From: Dermacentor variabilis
Taxonomy: Eukaryota; Arthropoda; Arachnida; Ixodida; Ixodidae
Length of the DNA: 64,000 nucleotides
Reading direction: 5' to 3'
Assembly (NCBI RefSeq): GCF_050947875.1
Contig: NC_134574.1
Span: forward strand, 152,808,934-152,872,933
Positions 9,625 through 19,380 of this stretch are shown here, in pieces; position 1 is the first letter of the stretch, and every line of letters starts with the position of its first letter. The notes under the pieces were generated by a model. That model saw only the letters and a list, made by a program, of their open reading frames with translations. It made no database searches and had not been told where the DNA came from. Made by a program: the position numbers and the translations under genes.

Positions 9625-9647
9625 TCTGGTTGGCAGCGGTGAGATCG
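9625..9647 (+). promoter_or_regulatory. Candidate primer-binding site
   Basis: Two bases after the LTR the sequence TGGTTGGCAGCGGTGAG begins. TGG matches the complement of a tRNA CCA end and the distance is typical. I could not assign a tRNA species. Confidence 0.5.
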
Positions 9648-9978
9648 CCTACGACTTCAAACAACGGTCTGCCAGCGGCGAGATCGCGACAACGGAGGCC
9701 AGCAGCGAAGAGATGCAGTTGACTGTATGCTGAGCAGCTCAACGACGATCCGGGAGCAGTGCAACGAGCCCTGTGTGACGACTGGTTGCCTGCAGCGGAA
9801 CGACTGCGCGGAATTCCTGCCTGCGAGGTTTGGTGAGTGCGGGACTTTCTTCTTCTGAGCTTTGCCAGGCTTTTGTTAGTGTCAGAAACAGAGCTGGTAA
9901 TTGTGGTTGTCGTTGCTGCCGGGTTAGTTTGCGGCAAGACAATAGTAAGCAGTAGAGAAAGCAGCATTCAGAGCAGCC

Positions 9979-12900
9979 ATGGATTTGAAGTCGTTGCGCA
10001 AACCGAAATTGTTGGAGCTTGCAAGAGAGTTGGGTCTGGATGTCTCAGACAAACTAAGAAAACCTGAACTGCTAAAGGCTATTCTTGAGTTAGAGGCTGA
10101 GGATGACGAGCTGTCGGAATGCCTTGAGACTATTGAGGAGAGGTCAAAAAGACAGGAGCGCGAACTTAAAGAGCAAAAAGAGAAATATGAGCGCGAACTT
10201 AAAGAGCAAAAAGAGAAACAGGAGCGCGAACTTAAAGAGCAGAAAGAAAAAGAAGAGCGTCAACACGCTTTGGAAATGAAGCGTCTTGAGGTAGAGATGG
10301 AACGCGCTCGTAATGGAAGTCAGGCACACGGTGCAGGAGAACGAGTAGTGTTCAAAATGACTGACCTGATGCGGCCGTTTAAGCTTGGAGAGGACATTGG
10401 TTTGTTCCTGGTTAACTTTGAGCGAACGTGCGAGAAGCAGGGGTTCTCTCGGGAAACGTGGCCACAGCGCTTGCTCACTTTGTTACCCGGCGAGGCGGCC
10501 GACGTAGTCGCTCGCTTGGATAGAGAGGAGGCAGAGGATTTCGACACAGTGAAATCGAGTCTTCTAAAAAAGTACCGGCTGTCTGCGGAGGCGTTCCGTC
10601 GGAAGTTTCGGGAAAATGAGAAAGGCAAAAGTGAGTCTTATACAGAGTTTGCGTATAGGCTTATGTCGAACATGCAGGAGTGGCTCAAAGAAGAGAAAGC
10701 GTTTGGTGACCACGATAAAGTTCTGCAGTGTTTCGGGCTAGAACAGTTTTATAGTCGGTTACCGGAGAACGTGCGATACTGGGTCTTGGATAGGCCAGAC
10801 GTGAGTACGGTGGCTAGAGCCGCTGAGCTAGCCGAGGAGTTTGTGACGCGTCGAGCTCGCGGAGCTAAGGACGGTCAAAAGGGTGAATTTGGCTCGAAGT
10901 TTGAGAGGCCGAAGTTCACACCCATGAGAGCAAAGGGGAACACGCGTAGTGCGGATGCGAGTGGAAGCAGTGCGACCGAACCTAAGGAGACGGCGGCAGC
11001 CGAAGCCGAACGCAGAAAGCGGTTCGAGATGAGGCGAGCGGGCGTTTGTTATACGTGCCAGAAGCCGGGTCACTTTTCGGCGCAGTGTCCGGAAACAACA
11101 CCAAAAGTTGTGTTTTTTTCAATAGGCAGCACGGACGAGAACATGAAGCTTCTCGAGCCTTACATGCGAGACCTCCTCGTGAACGGGAAAGAGTGCCGAG
11201 TGCTTCGCGATTCCGCAGCTACGATGGATGTAGTTCACCCGTCTTACGTAGAACCCCATATGTTCACGGGCGAGTGCGCGTGGATCAAGCAAGCCGTGGA
11301 AGCTCATAGCGTGTGTCTGCCGGTAGCAAAAGTGCTTATTGAAGGACCTTTCGGAGCGCTTGAGACGGAGGCGGCAGTGTCATCTATGCTGCCACCCCAG
11401 TACCCGTACCTATTTTCAAACAGGTCCGATCACCTCCTGCGCGAGAAGGGGCTTTTGTTTGGTGAAGCTAGTGTTCAGGCCTTAACCAGATCGAAGGTTC
11501 GGGAGCTCGCTGCAAAGGCGGGAGTTGCGGGGCCGACGTTATCAAACAACGAAAAAGGGTCAGAGGCGCAGCAAGCTGATATTCCGAGCACGCCCGAACT
11601 GAATAAAATTGAGTCTGTAGCGTTGAAGGCGCCAGATACTGGAGAGGAACCGCCCGACACGGGAAAGTTAGAAGAGCTATCTACAGATTTGCTCATCGCG
11701 CCTACGTCAGACGGACTTGATAGGTTGCTAAGAGTCAGCCGGTCGGCTTTGATAGCCGAGCAAAAAAAGGATGGCAGCCTGGAAAACGTGCGCTGCAATG
11801 TCAAAGAAGGTATCGCCAGGAAAACTGCGCGTTTTGTGGAAAGAGGTGGAGTCCTGTACCGGAAGTATCTAGACCGCCGAGGAGTGGAGTTCGATCAGCT
11901 GGTCGTGCCTCAATGCTATCGTCAGGATCTGTTGCGCTTGTCGCATGGGGGTTCGTGGTCCGGACACCTAGGAGTTAAGAAAACTAAGGACCGTCTCTTG
12001 CAAGAGTACTATTGGCCAGGGTGTTTTCGGGACGCAGACCATTTCGTGAGGACATGTGACACTTGTCAGCGGGTGGGCAAACCAGGGGACAAATCGAGGG
12101 CGCCGTTGAAATTGGTACCTATCATTACGGAGCCTTTTAGACGGCTCGTTATTGATACTGTGGGACCTCTGCCGGTAACAGCCACGGGGTACAGACACAT
12201 TTTGACTGTGATCTGCCCAGCGACAAAGTTCCCTGAAGCAGTGCCGCTTAAAGAACTCAGCTCAGTTGAGATAGTTAATGCACTACTGTCCATATTTGCG
12301 CGAGTTGGTTTCCCTGCGGAAATCCAATCAGACCAGGGCACAGTGTTTACTAGCGCTTTGACGACAACTTTTCTCGAAAGGTGTGGGGTAAAGCTGTTAC
12401 ACAGCTCAGTGTACCACCCACAGTCGAATTCCGTTGAGAAGCTCCACTCCGTCATGAAGCGCGTGTTGAGAGCGTTGTGTTTTGAACATCGAACTGACTG
12501 GGAGCTGTGTCTGCCTGGGGTGATGTTTGCGTTAAGAACCACGCCGCATGCGGCTACGGGGTTTTCGCCAGCTGAACTGGTGTACGGTCGCTCGCTTCGA
12601 TCTCCGCTTCGCATGCTTCGAGAATCGTGGGAAGGTAGGGGCGACGACCCAGTCGTGGTGGAGTACGTGCTTAAGCTCCTCGAACGCTTAAGAAGGGCAC
12701 AGGAGTTGTCAGGTGAAGCAATGGCAAAGGCCCAGCAGAGGGCCAAGGTTTATTATGATCGGACAGCCAGGGCCCGTCGTTTTGAGGTTGGCGATGAGGT
12801 CATGATATTGCGCACATCGCTAAACAACAAACTAGACGTGCAGTGGGAGGGCCCAGCACGAATTGTTCAGAAACTGTCGGACGTTAACTACGTGGTAAGT

Positions 12901-14472
12901 CTGCCAGGAAAGCGGAAAGCACAGCAAGTTTACCACTGTAATCTGCTCAAACCTTATAGACAAAGGGAAGCAGTGGTGTGCATGATGGTAAACGTTCCTG
13001 AAGAGCTTCCGGTCGAGCTTCCGGGACTAGGCTCAGTGACGAACAGGGAAGACACCGGTCAAGTCATTAGTGACCTTATCAGTAAAGCACCGCTGTCGCC
13101 TGAGCAGAAAACCGAACTACACCAGCTATTACAAGAGTTTCAAGGTCTGTTCTCTGAGAGGCCTGGTAGGACTTCGGTACTTACTCATGATATAGAACTT
13201 ACCTCCCCAGAGCCAGTACGATCCAAGGCGTATCGGGTGTCACCCCGCCAGAGCGATATTATGGAGGCTGAGGTAAAGAAAATGCTACAGCTCGGTGTTA
13301 TTGAGGCAGGTGAGAGTGATTATACCTCCCCTTTGATTTTAGTTGAGGTACCGGGCAAGGAACCTCGTCCTTGCGTCGACTACCGCAGGCTTAATTCCAT
13401 CACTAAGGATCAAATTTATCCGATCCCTAACATCGAGGAGCGCCTTGAGAAAGTTAGTAGCGCTCAGTTTATTTCCACCCTAGATCTTGTCAGGGGTTAT
13501 TGGCAGGTTCCACTTACAGAAGAGGCTAGTAGGTATGCGGCGTTCATTTCACCAATGGGAACATTCCGTCCTAAAGTGTTGAGTTTTGGTTTGAAGAACG
13601 CGCCATACTGTTTTTCAAGCCTCATGGATAAAGTGTTGCGGGGACAGCAAGAATTCGCTTTACCGTATCTAGACGACGTAGCGATATTCTCCGCATCCTG
13701 GTCTGAGCATATGACACACTTGCGGGCAGTGCTAACCCGCCTGCGCGAAGCGGGCTTGACAGTAAAGGCTCCTAAGTGCCAGTTAGCACAGGCCGAGGTT
13801 GTCTACCTCGGTCACGTGATTGGTCAGGGTCGTCGCCGCCCCTCTGAAATAAAAGTGGCCGCTGTGCGAGACTTTCCGCAACCGCGCACCAAGACCGATG
13901 TTCGGTCGTTCTTGGGTGTCGCCGGCTACTATCAGAGGTACATCCCTAGGTACTCTGATATCGCGGCTCCCCTGACGGATGCTCTAAGAAAAACAGAGCC
14001 TCAAACAGTCGTCTGGGACGAGACAAAGGAAAGAGCTTTTAGCGCCCTAAAGAGTGCCCTAACAAGCCAGCCTGTGCTACGATCGCCAGACTATACAAAA
14101 GGGTTCATTGTTCAGTGCGATGCTAGTGAGCGAGGCATGGGCGTTGTACTGTGCCAACGGGAAAATGGAGAAGTAGAACACCCCGTCCTGTATGCTAGTC
14201 GTAAGCTGACCAGTCGTGAGCAGGCGTATAGCGCCACCGAGAAAGAGTGTGCGTGTCTCGTGTGGGCCGTTCAGAAATTGTCATGCTATCTAGCCGGCTC
14301 GAGGTTTATCATTGAGACGGATCACTGCCCTCTCCAATGGCTGCAGACCATCTCTCCCAAAAATGGCCGCCTCCTGCGCTGGAGCCTCGCTTTACAACAA
14401 TATTCCTTTGAGGTGCGTTACAAAAAGGGGAGTCTCAACGGTAACGCCGATGGCTTAAGTCGAAGCCCCTAA
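9979..14472 (+). CDS. Gag-Pol polyprotein with PR-IN-RT-RH order (1497 codons)
   Basis: ATG at 9979 after the leader; TAA at 14470. Residues about 1-40 look like a SAP/LEM-type helix-extended segment (LLELARELGLD), residues about 55-105 are a coiled coil with three 11-residue ERELKEQKEK-type repeats, then a Gag core. A CCHC knuckle CYTCQKPGHFSAQC starts at residue 357. The protease-like motif is DSAATMDVV at about 411, with Ala where retropepsins have Gly. Integrase follows: HHCC zinc-binding region (His 656 to CDTC 693-696), catalytic D726, D785, E820, and a GPY/F-like module near 955-995. RT comes next with CVDYRRLN and LPYLDD (Asp 1232, 1233), then RNase H (CDAS with Asp 1381; ATEKE; TDHCPLQW; NADGLSR). 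No frameshift separates gag from pol. All enzyme signatures except the protease look intact. Confidence 0.93.
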   Translation: MDLKSLRKPKLLELARELGLDVSDKLRKPELLKAILELEAEDDELSECLETIEERSKRQERELKEQKEKYERELKEQKEKQERELKEQKEKEERQHALEMKRLEVEMERARNGSQAHGAGERVVFKMTDLMRPFKLGEDIGLFLVNFERTCEKQGFSRETWPQRLLTLLPGEAADVVARLDREEAEDFDTVKSSLLKKYRLSAEAFRRKFRENEKGKSESYTEFAYRLMSNMQEWLKEEKAFGDHDKVLQCFGLEQFYSRLPENVRYWVLDRPDVSTVARAAELAEEFVTRRARGAKDGQKGEFGSKFERPKFTPMRAKGNTRSADASGSSATEPKETAAAEAERRKRFEMRRAGVCYTCQKPGHFSAQCPETTPKVVFFSIGSTDENMKLLEPYMRDLLVNGKECRVLRDSAATMDVVHPSYVEPHMFTGECAWIKQAVEAHSVCLPVAKVLIEGPFGALETEAAVSSMLPPQYPYLFSNRSDHLLREKGLLFGEASVQALTRSKVRELAAKAGVAGPTLSNNEKGSEAQQADIPSTPELNKIESVALKAPDTGEEPPDTGKLEELSTDLLIAPTSDGLDRLLRVSRSALIAEQKKDGSLENVRCNVKEGIARKTARFVERGGVLYRKYLDRRGVEFDQLVVPQCYRQDLLRLSHGGSWSGHLGVKKTKDRLLQEYYWPGCFRDADHFVRTCDTCQRVGKPGDKSRAPLKLVPIITEPFRRLVIDTVGPLPVTATGYRHILTVICPATKFPEAVPLKELSSVEIVNALLSIFARVGFPAEIQSDQGTVFTSALTTTFLERCGVKLLHSSVYHPQSNSVEKLHSVMKRVLRALCFEHRTDWELCLPGVMFALRTTPHAATGFSPAELVYGRSLRSPLRMLRESWEGRGDDPVVVEYVLKLLERLRRAQELSGEAMAKAQQRAKVYYDRTARARRFEVGDEVMILRTSLNNKLDVQWEGPARIVQKLSDVNYVVSLPGKRKAQQVYHCNLLKPYRQREAVVCMMVNVPEELPVELPGLGSVTNREDTGQVISDLISKAPLSPEQKTELHQLLQEFQGLFSERPGRTSVLTHDIELTSPEPVRSKAYRVSPRQSDIMEAEVKKMLQLGVIEAGESDYTSPLILVEVPGKEPRPCVDYRRLNSITKDQIYPIPNIEERLEKVSSAQFISTLDLVRGYWQVPLTEEASRYAAFISPMGTFRPKVLSFGLKNAPYCFSSLMDKVLRGQQEFALPYLDDVAIFSASWSEHMTHLRAVLTRLREAGLTVKAPKCQLAQAEVVYLGHVIGQGRRRPSEIKVAAVRDFPQPRTKTDVRSFLGVAGYYQRYIPRYSDIAAPLTDALRKTEPQTVVWDETKERAFSALKSALTSQPVLRSPDYTKGFIVQCDASERGMGVVLCQRENGEVEHPVLYASRKLTSREQAYSATEKECACLVWAVQKLSCYLAGSRFIIETDHCPLQWLQTISPKNGRLLRWSLALQQYSFEVRYKKGSLNGNADGLSRSP

Positions 14473-14958
14473 CGTAGGAATCAGCCTCAAAATTGTTTGT
14501 TACTGATGTTTTTCTTCCTGAGGCAGGATTTTTTTTAACATATTGCTTTTGTTTAGTGTTTCAAAGTGATGATATGCTTTCTAGTGCAATTTTTCAATTT
14601 GTGGACGCGTTCTGAGTGATGCTAGACTACTGTAAGGAACTAGGCAGTGGTATAAAAAGGGGAAAGAGCCTGGCAGGGCTTAGTGAGGGTTGTGCCGTGC
14701 TTGCTGACTGAGCGGTTGAGTCTTCAGCGTAGTTCTAACGCTTGCCGGGAACGAGAACAAAAATGTGAACTCTCCCGAAGTCACTTTGCAGTGTCCCGTG
14801 CGAACCTGAACGAGAGAACGAGGCCTTCTCTGTGCGCTGCGCTCAAGAAACGTCAAGGGACGCCCGACTTCGGTTATGAGCATCATCGAGCGACATCCCT
14901 CCGGACAGCGGATGCAGTCCCCTGTCCATCGGGATCTCCTTCCCCCGGCGGGGCGGTC
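14473..14958 (+). promoter_or_regulatory. 3' noncoding region with an extra TATA box
   Basis: 486 bases between the stop codon and the 3' LTR. TATAAAAA at 14651-14658 is followed by AGGGGAAAGAG and a CT-balanced stretch that looks like a transcription start region. A G-rich but not pure polypurine stretch GGCGGGGCGG (14947-14956) directly precedes the LTR and is the best candidate polypurine tract. A role for the internal TATA box is unproven. Confidence 0.4.
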
Positions 14959-15766
14959 TGTTGCGTTTCGCCTGCGACACGTGGTTTTGCCGGCGCGACT
15001 GCGGCGGGGCGGCAGACATTTTGGCCCGATCGTCGTCGCCGCAACACTCATCGCCAGGTGTTTCCAGGCGCGTCTGCGGCGATGCGACCGCCTAGGGATC
15101 CTCCTCGCATTCCAGTCATTGTGCCCGAAACAAGCGATGCCAAAGCAGGGATCTCATTCCAGTTATTGGGCCCGAAACAGGCGATGCCAAAGCAGGGATC
15201 TCGTTCCAGTCATTGTGCCCGAAACAGGCGATGCCAAAGCAGGGACCATCTTCTCGTTACAGTCATTGTGTCCGACCGGCAGCGCCACGACAGGGTGCTA
15301 CGAGATCGTGCGCAGCGCCACGACGGGGTGCTACGAGATCGTGCGCAGCGCCACGACAGGGTGCTACGAGATCGTGCGCAGCGCCACGACAGTGTGCGTC
15401 ACCATTAGCCCATTGTACATTCACGTGCTCGTCTTTTGAGGGGTTCCTTCTTGCCCTCAACTGCGAGAGTATAAAAACAGCTGCCCCCGGACGCCAAAGG
15501 GAGGGCTCCGATTTCTTCTGCTGAGTGAAGTGCTCTCCCGTCTCTCTACTTCGGTCAAACCTGACCACCAACTCTTTGCGATGTTAAAATAAACAAGTTG
15601 TTTCGTTGTTACCAGTCGACTCATGCTTTGCCGGGACCTTCGGATGCTTCCAGTTGTACCCCAGGCCGCCAGGCCAACGCTACCCTTGGGGCTTGCGACC
15701 CAGGTACAACCACGGGCGTCAGCGCCGAGTTCCCAACAGATCGTACCAGCAGTCAGATCCCAAACA
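14959..15766 (+). repeat. 3' LTR, 808 bp
   Basis: Same length and boundaries as the 5' LTR (offset 6142 bases throughout, so no indels). Followed by target duplication GTCC at 15767-15770. Confidence 0.92.
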
Positions 15767-16120
15767 GTCCGGAATGCAACAGGCGTCACACAGTCGAGAT
15801 CAATGTAGCGACCGCGTTCGTGCCCTGTCCGTTTCTGCTTCGACGCTGCCCATGTTCACGCCGTCCCTTTGCATGTCTAGCACTTGCGCTTTCCCTGCGG
15901 CACAACAGGCGTCGCACCGTCGAACGATGCGTGTCTACCCAAGGCTAATCACAGTCATGTCTAGCCGCCGACCTAGGCAGATGATTGTATTCCTAATTAT
16001 AATATTGCGAGCTGACTCGAAGGTCAACCAAGTGAAACCAAGACTTAACCAGGCTAACCCAAGCTTTCGATTTGCATTGTGAGAGTTAGCTGAGCTAAGC
16101 TGCAGTCAATTTTTGTTTCC
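15767..16120 (+). repeat. Right half of the dispersed repeat interrupted by the LTR element
   Basis: GTCGAGATCAATGTAGCG, CTTCGACGC, AACCAGGCTAACCCAAGC and CTGCAGTCAATTTTTG repeat words found at 8310-8380 and 5480-5580. With 8460-8816 on the other side of the insertion, it suggests the target was a pre-existing repeat copy. Confidence 0.45.
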
Positions 16121-16640
16121 TTTCTCCATGGTATCACACAGCTCTTCAGCAGACACGTCAGAGTTTGTGCGCTAAACACTTATGCTAGCAGTGGAAGCGA
16201 GAACACTGACCTGGGTTCGGCAGAGCCGATTGAGTAGAGCGTGACGGTTTAGTAGAGCGTGACGGCAGCCAAACGTACAGCGGGTCTCTGGAGGGAGGCC
16301 TCATAACCCTCCGCGCACGGTTTGAGCAGCACCGACGAAACAAGTGCGGTATTCTCGTGCGATCACTTTCGAAGGCAGTTTCGTTTCGTCCACGGGCGAT
16401 GCAGCGTTCGCGATCGGCATTGTGCTAGAAACGCTATCGTCCGTAGACGTTTACGCGTTCGGTGCTAGTCGCCCAAAATCTCGCGAAAATGCAACTATTG
16501 CCCGAGAATAGCATCCCATGACAGCACGACGGCACTTACCTCACGGACAGTGCGAACGCTTCTCGAGTGTCCTTAGAATTTTTATCGCAATAAAATCGAA
16601 CGAAACGCGAAAAACCAACCTGGCCGTCGGTAACGCGTAA
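16120..16640. other. No recognisable gene
   Basis: Moderately GC-rich. A short local duplication GAGCGTGACGG lies at about 16239-16266. No long open frame, no RNA gene seen. Confidence 0.4.
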
Positions 16641-16659
16641 TTCATGGCACTCCTACACA

Positions 16660-17070
16660 CACACTGCACATTACAAGCGTGTACTGTGGGTTCTCCGAGT
16701 TTCCTTAAATAGTCACTTAATGCATTTAAAGCTTCCTGCAGACGATGCTTGGCAATCTAGAATCTTATGCGATGTCCATATGCAAATGTCATCAGCATAC
16801 ATAGATAAGTTTACGCCTGCCGGAAGTACTGTGGTTAAGCCTGCTATTGCTGCATTAAAAAGAAGTGCACGTAATACACTTCCTTGCGGTACTCCTTTAT
16901 TTATGGAGTATACATTGCTTTATCCGTCATTTGAATTTATATATATTCTTCGGTCTTTCAAGCAGTTAGCGATCCATTTGAGAACTCGGCCGCGCACTCC
17001 GAGCGTTTCAAATCTTGCTGAAAAGGAGTCCAAACAACAACTTCCTGTATTCGAAACTTTTTGAGGAGTT
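16660..17070 (-). pseudogene. LINE reverse transcriptase fragment (catalytic region)
   Basis: The minus strand reads, with frame breaks, ARFETLGVRGRVLKWIAN, then LLFNAAIAGLTTVLPAG and NLSMYADDICIW. YADD is encoded at 16788-16799 (reverse strand). These are the order and spacing of RT motifs in LINEs, where GVPQGSVLSPLLFN precedes xYADD; the QGS part is degenerate here. Only about 400 bases remain, so it is a truncated copy. Confidence 0.7.
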
Positions 17071-17618
17071 ATAGTCGATTTCTCTATAAAATGTCAACTG
17101 CAAGCCGTCGCAACTGCAGCAAAATGAAGTCGTAAAAGCTGCACCGTTCAGAGGCCGCGCCTATTGTGACGTGCTGCCCACACCTCTCTTTCGGGAGAAT
17201 ATGGTGAACTCCAGTGAACGTCCAGTGAACTTTAATGAAGGAAATTATTGGATACATCAGTCAATAAATATTGCACTGAATGCCGAATTATTTCGAGCAA
17301 CTAGATCTCCTGAGCCACATATTCAAAAGCAACAATCTTTAAAATGTGCCGTCAATAAAGAAGAAACAATATACCAGTGAGCAGCAAAGCCATAAGAACA
17401 GGTGATGCAGCAAGGACGATCAGGTAACGCATCCTGGCTTCTGAAAGAAGACCAATTAAAATATCTTCTTTACAACCAGCGCTCCCGACCAATGTGCGCG
17501 TTAGCCTATATGTCATCGTACGGGGCTGGCAAATATACATTTATGCAAGGGTTTGGCCTACAACTTTTGTTTTGTAAATTGAATGTTAAATGTAGATTCG
17601 CGATAACTTCTAAAAGCA

Positions 17619-17781
17619 TTACTTGAGACATGGACACATATAAATGACCGAACTGTACGTCGGGTACTGTAATCGGGACTGTATCGAAGTTCTATTTCCA
17701 CACCATTTACCCGAAACCGTGGAACTCGTTGCATCTGTTGCATCTTCCATCACTCCTGCATGCGCACTGACGGTAAAGCAG
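17619..17781 (-). CDS. Possible exon for a small Cys-containing secreted peptide
   Basis: An open stretch in the minus strand follows a good 3' splice site (TTTTAATTTCCAG) and ends either at TAA or at a GTAATG 5' splice site. It encodes a hydrophobic start (CFTVSAHA), an acidic/Thr-Ser segment, then GKWCGNRT and YMCPCL. Alternatively an upstream ATG at 17804 gives a 61-residue frame starting with a signal-like MCFVLISSCF. It resembles short tick secreted peptides only in general style; I do not recognise a family. Confidence 0.25.
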
Positions 17782-18062
17782 CTGGAAATTAAAACAAAAC
17801 ACAATGAAGTTTCCCAATACGCGTTTACACTGTATCATAAGCTCGCTATTTGCGCTTGCGTTCCAGCTTAATTTCTACCGCTAGCTCCAGAATGATGGAA
17901 GTCCACCCATTAGCCGGCTTTGCCTAGACCTCTGTATACGGCATGCTACAGCGCCATGCCCATGTGTCTAGAGATCACGGGAGCAGTGTGCACCCGCTCG
18001 TACTTCCGCCGTCTACGGGAGGTTGCTGTATCAATGCAATTTCTTTTTCAGCAAGCCATGCT

Positions 18063-18753
18063 TTAAAGGGGCCCTGAACCACTTTTTATCCAAGTGGAAA
18101 ACGGTATTTGAAGCGAAAATAGGCTATTTGAGAAATACTTCGCCGCAAAACGTACTTCAATGCGTTCAGCAGAAGCGGAGTTATTGGCAATCAAACAAAG
18201 TATTCGCTGTGCTCCCGTTCCTGCTTCAGTGCCTTGCACTGCTAAGGCTACGGCGCAGTTGGGCGTGCCCATAACACTCCGCCTTCTATATGACACCGTG
18301 GCGCGTAGTTCGAATTTCATTTTGGATGTTAACGTGCACGCCGCAACTTGTGCCCTTGGATCCTACGACGAGCTTATCATAAGCGAAATGCGGTTGTCCT
18401 CAACGAACCGCAGTGCACTTAGCCAGTGGACTTGTGGCGGCACCCCGCAGCGACCATGGCATCTACGCCATGTAGTCGACCGCAGCTTGGTGTCAGCTTT
18501 CGGCCAGTAGCAGCAGTCTAAGGGGATGAAGAAATAAAGCATCCGATGACGAGATAAAGCGCCCCGAAGAGAGTGAGTACAGGGCCTTCTGTTGAAAGGA
18601 GAGAGTTTGAGAAAAGGTGACTTCGCGTTCCGCTTGCAAGCTCCATGGACCGCGTACGGCAGCAAAACATGGCTGAGATGTTCACGGAAGCCTATGCCAA
18701 CTGCGGGCTGTGTTCTTTCACCAAGCATGAGGGGTGGTTCAGGGCCCCTTGAA
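18063..18753. mobile_element. TTAA-type MITE, about 690 bp
   Basis: Left end TTAAAGGGGCCCTGAACCAC and right end GTGGTTCAGGGCCCCTTGAA are inverted repeats of about 20 bases; TTAA has decayed to TTGAA on the right. TTAA-flanked GGGCCC-type ends suggest mobilisation by a piggyBac-like transposase (inference). No transposase frame inside. Confidence 0.65.
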
Positions 18754-19131
18754 TGCAGGTCACCACTGGTCACACTGCCCTCTTTGTCGTGAAGGCCTCC
18801 ACCGTGCCTGGGATAAGTCCTGTCAGGCGCATATATGCTTTTCAATCAATTGCCAACTAGTCAGATACACAGAAGCCAACGTTACAGGAACAATCTCAAC
18901 TCAACAGCTGTCTATCTCCTCCGACGGAGGAGTCTGCATGTGGAGCCTCCATGGAAGCCTGTCCTGATTGGCGGTCGCTGCAATTAGTAGCAGTGTAGCA
19001 TGGTCTCTGGACCCAACCAGGCTAACCAAAGCTTTCTAAGTTTTTAATATAACACCTAAACGACATTAAAGCAACCTAAGTTCCTAGTAAAAGCACATAT
19101 TTTTCTTTCTTCTTCTCTCTCGTCTATCTGC

Positions 19132-19373
19132 TGGACCCGCCGTCGTTACTCAGTGGCTATGGTGTTGGGCTGCTGAGCACGAGGTCGCGGGATCGAATGC
19201 CGGCCACGGCTGCCGCACTTCGATGGGGGCGAAATGCGAAAGCACCCGTGTACTTAGGTTTAGGTGCACGTTAAAAAATTCCAGGTGGTCAAAATTTCCG
19301 GAGTCCTCGAATGCGGCGTGCCTCATAACCATAACGTGGTTTTGGCACGTAAAACCGCATAATAACTTTTTTT
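19132..19373 (+). mobile_element. Ruka-like tRNA-derived SINE, complete
   Basis: tRNA-like head with AGTGGCTATGGTGTTGG and a B box GGGATCGAATGCC, body TTCGATGGGGGCGAAATGCG, GTTTAGGTGCACG, CCAGGTGGTCAAAATTTCC and tail GTTTTGGCACGTAAAACC. A second full copy lies inverted at 24471-24696 and a truncated one at 48808-48963. TATCTGC at 19125-19131 and 19374-19380 is a likely 7-bp target duplication. The element resembles the tick SINE family Ruka as I remember it. Confidence 0.8.
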
Positions 19374-19380
19374 TATCTGC

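Larger units (their letters stand above)
8817..15766 (+). mobile_element. Full-length Gmr1-like Ty3/gypsy LTR retrotransposon
   Basis: 6950 bp bounded by two 808-bp LTRs and a 4-bp target duplication. It holds a single uninterrupted Gag-Pol frame (9979-14472), a 354-bp leader and a 486-bp 3' noncoding stretch. The pol order is protease, integrase, RT, RNase H. In ordinary Ty3/gypsy elements integrase is last; RT sequence style here (YLDD, gypsy-type RNase H) is nevertheless Ty3/gypsy. This combination defines the Gmr1-like group known from fish and other animals. There is no env-like frame. LTR near-identity and the intact frame indicate a recent, possibly active element. It landed inside an older dispersed repeat. 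Confidence 0.9.

Noticed and set aside
10144..10329. Minus-strand Phe/Leu-rich frame that looks like membrane segments
   Set aside because: Antisense of the Lys/Glu-rich coiled coil in Gag.
8817..15766. Endogenous retrovirus
   Set aside because: No envelope-like frame, signal peptide or membrane segment exists between the polyprotein stop and the 3' LTR; it is a retrotransposon.
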